In this document: in pieces, positions 1 through 8,623 of the stretch
Numbering within the stretch: the stretch's first letter is position 1
How the letters are laid out: each line of letters opens with the position of its first letter
NCBI GenBank assembly: GCA_033064195.1
Contig: JARBJD010000709.1
Coordinates: 1-21,301 of the forward strand
Reading direction: 5' to 3'
DNA length: 21,301 nt
DNA from: Blattamonas nauphoetae
Taxonomy: Eukaryota; Preaxostyla; Oxymonadida
The notes under the pieces: model-generated
The model's input: only the letters and a program-made list of their open reading frames with translations
Database searches by the model: none
Told to the model about the DNA's origin: nothing
Program-made: the position numbers and the translations under genes

Positions 1-273
1 CAATTCTGACTCGTTGCATTCCTAATTGATCTTTTCCCCAAAGGATTCCTCATTTGGCATCAAATATGGTGACGGATGTCCTCAGTTTTGTTTTGTCAAA
101 ATCTCCTTTCAAAGTCACATTTTACCTTTTTTGTTTCCAGCTTCTTCTAAAATGGTTGTTGATACAGTGATATGGATAGAACGTATTAATCTCTTTTCCA
201 AGTTAGTTTGATTGTAGAAAATACTCTCAGCCCGGGCCGGCTTGCTGACAGAGTCCGGTTGGTGACAGACTAG

Positions 274-342
274 ATGCACGTATGGTGCAATGGTTGTACC
301 CGCGTGGTAAGCTGAGGACGGGGTTCAAATCCAGCTGCGTCA
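274..342 (+). pseudogene. Degenerate tRNA-like element with intact A and B boxes
   Basis: An A box (TGGTGCAATGG, 283-293) and a B box (GGTTCAAATCC, 322-332) are spaced as in a tRNA gene. The D stem pairs 4 of 4. The acceptor halves (276-282 against 336-342) pair at 5 of 7 positions, and a shifted register from 273 pairs 6 bp. The T stem pairs only 2 of 5, and just 18 bases lie between the D and T arms, with no anticodon stem. I read this as a decayed tRNA or the head of a tRNA-derived repeat that may keep a Pol III promoter. A short T run at about 354-357 could end a transcript. The preceding stretch (about 229-260) is strikingly GC-rich for this locus. No anticodon can be assigned. Confidence 0.35.
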
Positions 343-435
343 ACTTTGTTCATTTTGTCATCAAATTTCGTGTTCGCAGGCTTCGGAAAATTTCATCAAA
401 AAGGTTCACAGGTTGAGAAGTTATGACGAGAACAC

Positions 436-763
436 ATGAATAAAGTGATGGAAAGAAGTATTTTGAGGATTATTTGGGATCGCGTGGGAGGAAAAGTCTA
501 CAATTTTCTTTTTTCTTTGTTTGACCAAAGTGATAATTCCAGAAAAAGCACGAATTGTTGACATGGAACGAATTGGTGACTCCACTATCAAATGGATGTC
601 TTTTTGATCTGGGTCAGCATTTTTGACATCATTCAAAGGTCGAAAGTCACAACCAAAAACGCACTTGAACACTCTTATCACGGCAATCAATGATCTCGAA
701 AAGACTGTTCAATTATATCTTGCACCAATTCTAGAGAAAAGTCGATTTATATTTCATCCATGA
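436..763 (+). CDS. Small three-exon gene or 3' end of a larger gene, function unknown
   Basis: The exons are 436-495, 543-612 and 639-763. They join in phase across a 47-bp intron (gtctac...ttccag) and a 26-bp intron (gtcagc...caaag), giving 84 residues ending in TGA at 761-763. The product starts MNKVMERSILRIIWDRVGGK, continues with a KKHELLTWNEL segment and ends in a helix-rich tail (about residues 52-80). I recognise no domain. A possible upstream exon begins at 380 after a good acceptor (gttcgcag). Its reading ASENFIKKVHRLRSYDENT runs into TGA one frame away from the ATG used here, so the 5' end is unsettled. The second intron is shorter than nearly all others in the window and is the weakest part of the model. 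Confidence 0.4.
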
Positions 764-1798
764 GAGGAGATTGGTCTTAAATGTTGGATATCGTCATTTT
801 GAGTGATATCAATTTTTCATGACCCATTTTGTCATGTGTCCAAATCATCTCTCATCAACCTGTGGACCAATTTTGATAAAATTATCCATTGAAACTTTTT
901 GGTGAAAATTTTCGACTAAAAATGGTGGGTATCTGTGAGGATGTGATAAAAAGCTATTTTCTCGACCAACATTTTTTAGAAACACTTTTTTATTGAGAGA
1001 AAAATAAGACAATTACGTGAAAGATTGTGGTCAAACAGTGTCATGAAGCAAATCATATTTTTAAATTTGTTCACTTGACAATTTTCGAGAATAACCTGTG
1101 AAATTATGATCAGGTGAGATCTGACCCTTAGAAGAAAATGGAGTGACACTGACCAAGACATAAAGCCAGATCATTCGAGTATCGGGATTAGTGATGAGCA
1201 TATCATTTTACGCGATTTATCCCCTTTGTCAAAGATTTCAAACAACACAAAATATGCTGAAATTTACCGAACAGAAACGATTGATGAATGAGAAACGCTG
1301 GTGCGTATACATGAATTTTCAAGGCAATAGAAGACGAAAAATTGAAGGGAATAGGAAAAAGCTTTGACTGGGTGGAGATTTGGATTTGCGTAGCCTGACA
1401 AAATCCAGTTCTGTCTTTCGGCTTAATGAAAATCAGAAGCTCGAACAAAATCTGGCAGATTGAATAACGAAGACAAATACTGTGAAAATCAGCTGTCAAA
1501 CGGCTGAGATCTGTCAACAGCTGTGTGGTTAAGAGTGAACAATCGACCATTGTCCTGGTGGTCTCTGTCATAAATACCTGAAAACTGTTCGACATCTACA
1601 TTGTGGAGTGAAAATGTTGAGAAAGAATGTCAAGACTTGATTGAATTCTCGAGTTCTGGCAGATGTCATCTGAAATTTGTCGAGCCAGACATCTCCATCT
1701 TCAATATGAATTTGAAGATCATTAATTAGTTCGTGGAATCGTCTTGATTGTTGTTGATTGTTCGGATCGAGGTGAAGACAGAGTCATGTACGAGACTT
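764..1798. other. Gene-poor stretch with a decayed inverted copy of upstream sequence
   Basis: I see no convincing intact gene here. At 832-895 the minus strand reads FQWIILSKLVHRLMRDDLDT followed by TGA. This matches the stretch starting at 380 on the plus strand (NFIKKVHRLRSYDENT, also followed by TGA) in both DNA and protein. It therefore looks like a decayed inverted paralogue. Minus-strand open frames at 976-1161 and 1203-1595 could be older pieces of the same copy, but they show no domain and no clear splice sites. The rest is AT-rich with no repeat, tRNA or rRNA that I can recognise. Confidence 0.35.
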
Positions 1799-1806
1799 GA
1801 TCTAAC
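1799..1806. repeat. Left target-site duplication of the palindromic element
   Basis: GATCTAAC directly precedes the element and is repeated at 2703-2710 directly after it. The match extends to 10 bp (GATCTAACCA) if the element is taken to start two bases later. Confidence 0.7.
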
Positions 1807-2097
1807 CAAGGCAGATCAACCACTGTCCTGACCATATTTCGTGTTTTTCGATCGATTCTCCAAGATCTAATCTTCATCTTGTTCTTTCTAACCAAGCTCC
1901 TAAATCGTTCACAGAGATCATAAACGGCCTCTCATTGACTTACAAGGTGTGATGATCTCCATTCATTCCACCTTTCGTTTCACTTTTTACCTGATTTCAA
2001 TCTCCGTTTGTTCGCTTCATTCACCTTTGCCATTATGATTTTCTTCAATCACTGTCCATTTCTTCGTCACTTTTCAATTTTCATTCTTGAATTCTCT
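1807..2097 (+). repeat. Left terminal inverted repeat arm
   Basis: This arm is the reverse complement of 2410-2702. The middle of about 240 bp (from TTTTTCGATCGATTC to CAATCACTGTCCATT) matches apart from a one-base indel. Small differences sit near the outer tip, and a cluster of differences is seen near the inner end. Confidence 0.85.
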
Positions 2098-2409
2098 CTT
2101 TTAGAGTAAGTTTGTCAATGAGTGCTCTTCTTCGATTAAAAACAGAAATTACATCTAAAGATCGCCAAGCGTCCTCACAAAATGGTTAGAAAGCACTCAA
2201 AGAGTTTTTAAGGAGACTATGACAAATGGATGTGATCGGTCGAGATGTGGTCCAGATTGCTGAAATGTATCTGAGGATATAGACGGAAAGAAGAGTTTGA
2301 TAGAACGGGATGTTATGTTGGTAATCAGGGAAGCGTGAGGGATGGCAAGGAAGTCATATTGAGGAGAGAGAACCGCATCAAAGATGACTTGTTGGCAATT
2401 AATGAAAAT
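2098..2409. other. Spacer of the palindromic element, no coding capacity seen
   Basis: About 312 bp lie between the arms. I find no open frame of useful length, no transposase motif and no internal tandem repeat. The plus strand is purine-rich from about 2270 onward. Confidence 0.6.
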
Positions 2410-2702
2410 GAGAATTTAAGAATGAAAATTGAAAATTGAGGAAAAATGGACAGTGATTGAAGAAAATCATAATGGCAAAGGTGAATGAAGCGAACAAACG
2501 GAGATTGAAATCAGGTAAAAAGTGAAAACGAAAGGTGGAATGAATGGAGATCATCACACCTTGTAAGTCAATGAGAGGCCGTTTATGATCTCTGTGAACG
2601 ATTTAGGAGCTTGGTTAGAAAGAACAAGATGAAGATTAGATCTTGGAGAATCGATCGAAAAACACACGAAATATGGTCAGGACAGTGGTTGGATCTGCCC
2701 TG
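2410..2702 (-). repeat. Right terminal inverted repeat arm
   Basis: This arm is the reverse complement of 1807-2097. Its outer end reads CAGGGCAGATCCAACC on the minus strand and abuts the second GATCTAAC at 2703. Confidence 0.85.
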
Positions 2703-2710
2703 GATCTAAC
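2703..2710. repeat. Right target-site duplication of the palindromic element
   Basis: The second copy of GATCTAAC directly follows the right arm. Confidence 0.7.
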
Positions 2711-2717
2711 CATCAGA

Positions 2718-5509
2718 ATGAGTAATGAGTTCACAATCTGCTGGAACTGGATTTCAAAGAAAGATTCAGATGAATCATATTCTTCTAATCCTCTTCTGAC
2801 TCTAGCTTCTCTTCAAAATCCAGTTCAACGAATAGAATTTGCCGAAAAGGAAAACAGGACAGAAAACTGGTATAAGCACGCGCAATTAATCCACACTCTT
2901 TACTCTCTATCTGTTCTCCGTTTCGTCCTGGTTGTTACGATCGTTTCAGCATATATCTCAGATTCCTCGACCAAGACCAGATCGTGAGGATCATTGCGCA
3001 AATCAGAAAAGACTTCATCAACCGTCCGATCTCTTTACCAACATCTCATGAAATTGCTGAATTTGATCTGCTCGAATGCTTGGAAGTTGATCGCTCTGTG
3101 TCAATTCCGAGATTCTTGCAAACCCAATCAAATCCAAATTTTACCAAAGCATTGCCTCTACAGAACCCAGTAACAAAACGAAACCATCGCAAAACACATT
3201 ATTTCTCCGAGAGAGAGCAAAGGATGGTTTGAGTCTATGCGACACGATATTGCACTTACTCGTCAAAATAAGCCTGCTGCTTTTCAGATCCTTGGAGTTT
3301 GGATTATTAGTTGACTTTAATCAATTATTTGTCTTCCATTTCGTGCCTTATACCTTTCTTAGGATTCTTACGGCAAGAATATGCTCAAATTCGATGCAAC
3401 CACACATGCCATTCACGTTCAAGAAAAAGCATTTATCTCCCAAAAGACTCAACCCTCATCAAAAACAGCGATTATTTCATCCAAAAGGATTGGTTTTATC
3501 CATTTTCGCCAGATACAACCAATTATCGTCGAAACAAATTACTCGACTTTCTCTGGTGTCTTTGTTGGCCAAAACTGATATTCTCACATCACTCGTTGGA
3601 TCAAACTTATCTGCAATCAATTTCAGAGACATTGTAGCCACATTCGCCTAAATGTCCATCAATTCAAGACTCGAAATCGACATCCAGTTGTCACTTCGAA
3701 GAAGTCTTGGTGCTATCAAAAACTCTCCAGCTTCACTGTCTCTTCCACATCCATTTTACACAACACAAGCTCTAACGTCAACTTCCACCTCTCTCTCCCC
3801 ACAGGACGTCCAGAAACAACTCGCCATGAACGAAACACTAGATTTTCTAAAAGTTGTATGGCTTTCTAGACAATTTCGGAAGACTATTCCACTCCCACTG
3901 ATCCGTAATCCATCTACAGCATACCCCAGTTCGCCATCATCTTTTCGAGTCACATGCGACGCTGACCTCTTCTTCCTCTTTCCAACCACTGGCGAACTGA
4001 AGCATTGGAAGGGGCTGTGGGTCATACAGTCTTACTACTCGTAAAAGCTTCGAAAGAACAAGATATCCATAAGACTTGTCGTCCAACCAAGTCAATAAAC
4101 AGTGAGAATGACTCATTCCTCCAACGATGTCATTATCTCTTCTCGAAGTATCTGGACAACTCAGTGGTCTCTGGAGAAAGGGGATCCCTCAAACTGCAGC
4201 TTGCTGTTCTTCGCACATCTCTCTACTCTTCCTTCATCCGCAGGATGGGAGCACGGCCTAGAAAGCCGCGGCCTACATCAAGAAGCGGACATCCATTCTT
4301 CTTCCATTCTTGTCCATCGCCTCTCACTCTTCAACCTCAACTTGTCTCGGATGCGACATCACAACTCCCTCCCTCGCTTCTGTCTCACTTTACTCCGTCG
4401 CCGTTTGTTGTTTATTCACAAACGCTCAGTCTAAATGCAATACCTTCTCTCTTCACCAAATTCTGGGAAAAGCAGTTCCGTCTTGCAAACAAAATGACAA
4501 TCTCCCATTTTTTGAACAAACCGGAACTCCTTTCGCAGATCATCCCACCAATCTTCTTTCCTCCTTCTTCTCAACAACCCCATTCGTCAAACAATTCGCC
4601 AGCTGTTGCGATCAACTCATTCAGACTTGCTCGGCCATCGTCAACTCGATCCGAGAAGACATAAGAACCGAACATCAGAACCGCGTCTCTACCTTTGACG
4701 CACCATCGCCATCAACCAGCTCCAGTGAGACCGATGAAGAAGACGACGATGACGAAGACATCTTCAGATATGACTCTCCATCTTTTCACTTTCAATGGAT
4801 GACACGCTCACCATCGTCGCCACACGATGGAAACGAGTTCTCAGCTCTTGATCAAATGATGGTCGATCATCCAATGCTCGAAGGTGAGCCTCTCGTGGGT
4901 GAAGTGCCTCGGCTCGTGGGTGGAGGCAGTGATCCATTCAATGAACGTCTCCACTCAGATTCAGACAGCTCGTCTAACATCTCCATGTTGCTGGATTTTC
5001 TCGCATCTGATTCTGAACCCGAGAGGATACCAAGTTCTCCCGAACCTGAGCCTTTTTCTGACTTTTCGCCCTCCATACACGAGGCAGAGTCTCTTTCTCA
5101 CTCGTCGTTTTCCTCTCTTCAGGATACTTTCGACTCAGACACATCACTTTCTTCACAATTCTCCCACCAGCATCCTCATCCCCCAATTCCAACATTCTCA
5201 GACATCCAAACACCCTTAAACACTTTTCTCCACAATCTCCTCGTCTCACTCAGCGTGTACGAACTTCGTTTATTCACCAAGGACATTCTTCTGTCGTTTC
5301 TGTCCGCAACGATTCCACAAATGATGCCCCTTCTCGGTTTGGCTCACAAGTTGATTCTTCATCTCTTTCTTTCTTTCTTTCTTTTCATCCAATCTAGAAA
5401 GAAGATCAACAATGAAACCATCGAGTCTCTCTACGAAGATATCCGCAATGTCTCATTTAGACTCAATCTTGTGATGAATGAACGACTTCATCTGTTTCTT
5501 AACAAATAA
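2718..5509 (+). CDS. Eight-exon gene encoding an unrecognised protein of about 790 residues
   Basis: I built the model from GT..AG pairs that keep phase: exons 2718-2869, 2950-3169, 3216-3296, 3363-3557, 3627-3776, 3805-3928, 4003-4205 and 4262-5509, total 790 codons, stop TAA. Introns are 28 to 80 bp. The last exon is sure. The introns ending at 3215, 4002 and 4261 have weak acceptors and are the least certain. The N-terminal half has mixed composition with segments such as QIVRIIAQIRKDFI and KPAAFQILGDSYGKNMLKF. The last exon begins with helical, cysteine-containing sequence (CLGCDITTPSLASVSLYSVA). A Ser/Glu/Asp-rich disordered region follows (about 4690-5200), then a hydrophobic helical end. 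I recognise no domain. Repeat-like helices hint at an alpha-solenoid. The ATG is 15 bp from the palindromic element, so more 5' exons may have been displaced. Confidence 0.5.
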
Positions 5510-5736
5510 AACCGTTCATTAATCTCTTTCTTTCCACCCAACTTCAATTCGGATTTTTTCTCTGTCTGGCCCATTGAATTATGTTCCTGAGACTCTCTCA
5601 TCTTATGTTGAAGACTGCATCATTTGTTTTCTATTCTCTCGTTTTCACTCATTTCCAGGAGAAACGGCTTTCAAAAATGGGTGCAAGTGTAAAGAAGAAG
5701 AAAGACGATTCCACCTTATGGAGGAACATAAAAGTC
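5510..5736. other. Short convergent intergenic region
   Basis: These 227 bp separate the 3' ends of two convergent genes. The plus strand is pyrimidine-rich to about 5560. An open frame from 5581 runs into the neighbouring gene's antisense and looks accidental. I see no distinct terminator motif. Confidence 0.5.
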
Positions 5737-7640
5737 CTACATCACAAAGTCATCGTCATACTGATCGCTGGAGCCATTGTTCCAATCGAGTTGAATCGGA
5801 GTTTGGTTCATAGACACCTGTTGTGCCATTTCATCTGTAATCGGCAGAGGAGGTGATTCCTGGGCATCCATTTGAGGTTTAACAATCACAGAAAACAGTT
5901 CATCCCATTCTGCGTCCAGAATTTCCAGCAGTCCATTGACATATACAGCCTTATCTTGCAGAATCCGGGCGATATGTAGAGTATGTGCCAGATAAGGAGG
6001 CACGTCATCAACTTTGATTGGAGTCTTTGAAAGGAGTGGTGGAGACGGTGAAGGGACAGGATCATTACTATCAATGCTACAAGTGGCTATTAGCGGAGAT
6101 GTGGAATACGATGGTTGGGTGAGAAGTTGCGTCAGCCGTTCCTGCTCTTTATGCAGCGAATCCTTGACTCGAGTAGCAAGACCGGAGTCCAAAACAATAT
6201 GTTCACAGAGATCATCGCTGCGAGAGATGAGGCCCTGTTCAAAGATGGTGTAGAGTTCAGTGTGCAGTATGTTGTTATTGGATGGGCTGAAGAAAAGTTC
6301 AACTAAAGTCGGAAAAATTTGACTTGATATGAGAGCAGAATCGACCGAATGGCCGTAACCGCTCCGGATTACAGAAGAGAAGAGAATGATTACTGGAAGG
6401 CACAAAAACATTAAAATACGAAAAATACACACATCGTAACTTAATCATTCCTTTCCTATTGAAGCAATCAACCGACGAAAAGACACTTGGCGAAGTCATG
6501 CCTTTCAGGAGTGTCGAAAAACGGGTGAGATTTGGGAGAATAAATGCTTCAATGAACTCTGGTGGTTGAACATCTTCATCAATTGGATCAAATGCATCGT
6601 CGTGTGAAAAGTAGCGGAGATTCCAGACAATATCGATGAGTAAGGAGAGAACTGCAATCTTCGCATGGTTTGAGGCTCCTTCGAAGAGAATGCTGATGAT
6701 AAGATCCCTATCTGTTTGTAAGAACAATTGAGAAACAATCTCTGGTAGGTCAACATTCGAGAAAATTGCGATTATGTGGCTTAGAATTTGGTATATCGAT
6801 GACGATTCCTGTGTTATCATTGAAAGAAGAATGGATTATCGTCATGAAAGAAATTGGATAATTAACGTTAAAAGAAAAGTCAAACAATTGGGTTTGTTGA
6901 ACAATGGAGTTGTTTGAGGATGTTCGTCACAAAATTGTCTGATTTGATAAGCTGAGAAGAATCAGAAATCGAGTTGACTATACCGTGAGCAGATCGCTCT
7001 TTAGGGAGACATTATCAATTGTAAACAACACAGAAGAAATAAATTCACAGAATGGGTAGCAATCTAAGTGTTTGATGAGGTTGACTAGAGAATGTCTTTC
7101 GTTCATGAGAGCAAGGAGCTATGATTCATAAAAGCGAAAAGTATATTGAAAAGATGGACAAATAGATACATAGTCACGATCAAGTTGGAGAAAGTTCAAG
7201 AGGACCTTCGAGACACGGAATGAACAGATTGGTGTGATTTGTCCTTCTTGTTCAAGAAAATCCAATAGTTGATCTAATGAGCCCGATGATCTGATTTTAT
7301 TGACAATTGCAGAGCTACTAGACGATAGTATCTCACACGAAACATGAGGCAATTTGTAGTTTTCGTCGGTTGTTTGATTAGGATCAATATCTTTCAAAGA
7401 AGAGATATCAATTCTTTAAAGATGTTATCCTGAAGAAGACTGTTCATATGTTACAGAGATGAATCATGACTAATGAGAAAGATTGAAAGTAGCAGACAAA
7501 GTAGCTGTTTCATGTGAACCTCCTCTGAGTTCAGATATGAGATTTGGAGCTTCCAAAATTTGTGAAAGAGAATTACCATTTGCGATTAGATCAGAAATAG
7601 GAGTATAACTGTCGTATTCATTACCAATATCGTCATACAT
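5737..7640 (-). CDS. SAPS-family regulatory subunit of protein phosphatase 6 (PPP6R/Sit4-associated)
   Basis: Minus-strand exons are 7640-7498, 7439-7170, 7118-6984, 6951-6886, 6808-6433 and 6392-5737 (TAG stop), about 548 residues. SAPS proteins bind the PP6/Sit4 catalytic subunit and direct it to substrates. The family pattern is followed almost without gaps: an ILEAPNLISELR start like the LLDEEDVLQECK region, then YKLPHVSCEIL, LLDFLEQEGQITPIC, the FRVSKVLLNFL helix, ISILFEG, and the hallmark LVELFFSPSNNNILHTELY near residue 400. An acidic tail ends the protein. Introns are 32 to 77 bp. One point is odd. Exon 2 changes frame near 7396-7398: the upstream reading FLLQDNIFKELISLL and the downstream KDIDPNQTTDEN are one base apart. 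Alternatively, exon 2 starts at 7414, which keeps frame but drops about nine residues. Start chosen at 7640 because it gives a full SAPS N-terminus. Confidence 0.85.
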
Positions 7641-7731
7641 AACGAAATTTGCCAAAATTGTGACAATTGGTTTTGACTGGACTCCTTGATCGACCCATCG
7701 CCTCTGTCACTTCACTTGAAAGCACGGATCC
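7641..7731. promoter_or_regulatory. Shared divergent promoter region, PP6 regulator / small coiled-coil gene
   Basis: Ninety-one base pairs separate the two start codons. They must contain both 5' leaders and both core promoters. The region includes GATCGACCCATC and a TCAC at 7707-7710. I recognise no TATA box. Confidence 0.5.
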
Positions 7732-8151
7732 ATGTCGAAAGATGATCAGTCACAACAATATCGTTCTTTGGAAGATAATCTTCCGCCTAATCCTCATGAA
7801 GAAGCGTTCGCTTATTCAAAAGGATTGAAAACTTACATAGAATCAAAATCAAATTCAATCAAAACAGGGAACAGCCAACTCGAGGTACGTATTCTGATTG
7901 CACTGCTATGATTGTTTTAGAAAAGATACAATGACTTTGTCAAGAGCTGTAACATGCATTTACAGGAAGAAGAAAAGCTTCGTCAACAAATCGTCCAATA
8001 CATCATAAGTCTTAACGAGACTCCATGATGATCACATCTCCCTCAGAATACGAGTGAGTTTATTCCAACGCAGCAGATAATCCCACGATTATCTCAAAAA
8101 GGCACTCAACATGATTTGTTGGCTATCTCTTTGAACAATCACTTTATGTGA
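7732..8151 (+). CDS. Small coiled-coil protein, function unknown
   Basis: Exon 1 (7732-7884) and the next exon (from 7921) join in phase across a 36-bp intron (gtacgt...ttttag). The product starts MSKDDQSQQYRSLEDNLPPN and forms charged helices (YIESKSNSIKTGNSQLEKRYNDF, then HLQEEEKLRQQI). Read straight on it stops at 8026-8028 with 86 residues. A third exon is likely: donor gtccaa after LRQQI (intron 7972 or so to about 8051) would add NTSEFIPTQQIIPRLSQKG and end with TGA at 8149-8151, about 100 residues in all. A further donor at 8147 could even reach an open frame ending at 8493. It resembles small subunits of lysosome-positioning or SNARE-associated complexes in size and helicity, but I cannot assign a family. 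Confidence 0.5.
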
Positions 8152-8623
8152 ATGATAAAAACATGTCTGTGTCTTCCTACTCTGTTTTCATCTGAATCGA
8201 TCTCAATTTCTGACGTATACCTCAGAAACATCATATTAGCTCACCATCCTTTCAATCTTCGACAACTCGATCCGACACTTTCTTATCATCTCTATTTCCA
8301 CAAAGACCACCGAACCGTCTTTTCCTGTTTTCTTCTTCTCAATGGTTGCATATTTCACAAATATTTGATGTTTCAATCTGGTGACACGATTTTGAAAAAG
8401 CGTATATCTCATCCTTCCAATCGATATTATCTGCTCTATCATCAAACATTTTGTCGATATCAGTCTTTTCTTCGATCTGAAAACGGGTTTTAGTTACTCT
8501 TGTTCATCAATATCCTCTCTGAGCTTTTCCTGATTGGGAGCATTTTCTCTTTTCTTTCGGCTTCAAAAGCACCGTTTTCGAAGTGTAAAGTGTCTCAAAT
8601 AAATCAAGAAAAACTAAGGAGAA
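8152..8623. other. Region between convergent genes, possible extra 3' exon
   Basis: An acceptor (tatacctcag, ending 8226) precedes a plus-strand open frame (about 8227-8493) reading NIILAHHPFNLRQLDPTLSY onward. It would splice in phase from a donor at 8147 (gtgaat). The composition is protein-like but no domain is visible, and the opposite strand is also open at 8236-8445. I cannot decide between a real exon and a chance frame. From 8494 to 8623 I see nothing. Confidence 0.25.

Larger units (their letters stand above)
1807..2702. mobile_element. Non-autonomous DNA transposon with long terminal inverted repeats (foldback/MULE- or hAT-like)
   Basis: Two arms of about 290 bp, 1807-2097 and 2410-2702, are near-perfect reverse complements (about 96 to 97 percent by eye, with most differences at the inner end plus a few indels). 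They flank a spacer of about 312 bp. The termini are CAAGGCAG and, on the other strand, CAGGGCAG. An 8-bp direct repeat GATCTAAC flanks the whole. An 8-bp duplication with CAGGG-like ends suggests hAT. A 10-bp reading and such long arms suggest a Mutator-like (MULE) or foldback element. No transposase frame is present, so it would need one supplied in trans. The near identity of the arms suggests recent insertion or arm-to-arm conversion. Its right end is 15 bp upstream of the start codon of the next gene. Confidence 0.75.

Noticed and set aside
1-211. Plus-strand frame from 26 with a possible intron (gtcaaa...tttccag)
   Set aside because: The splice sites look plausible, but no exon chain can be followed to the gene at 436, so I do not claim a coding region.
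1203-1595. Minus-strand open frame of 130 codons
   Set aside because: It has no domain, no clear splice sites and unremarkable composition. It may be a remnant of the decayed inverted copy, but I cannot support a gene.
3229-4664. Several overlapping plus-strand frames that look like separate small genes
   Set aside because: They are parts and shadows of one spliced gene. A single intron set with consistent phases explains the stretch better.
5574-5856. Two plus-strand frames overlapping the 3' end of the PP6 regulator
   Set aside because: They run antisense into a conserved gene and show no domain.
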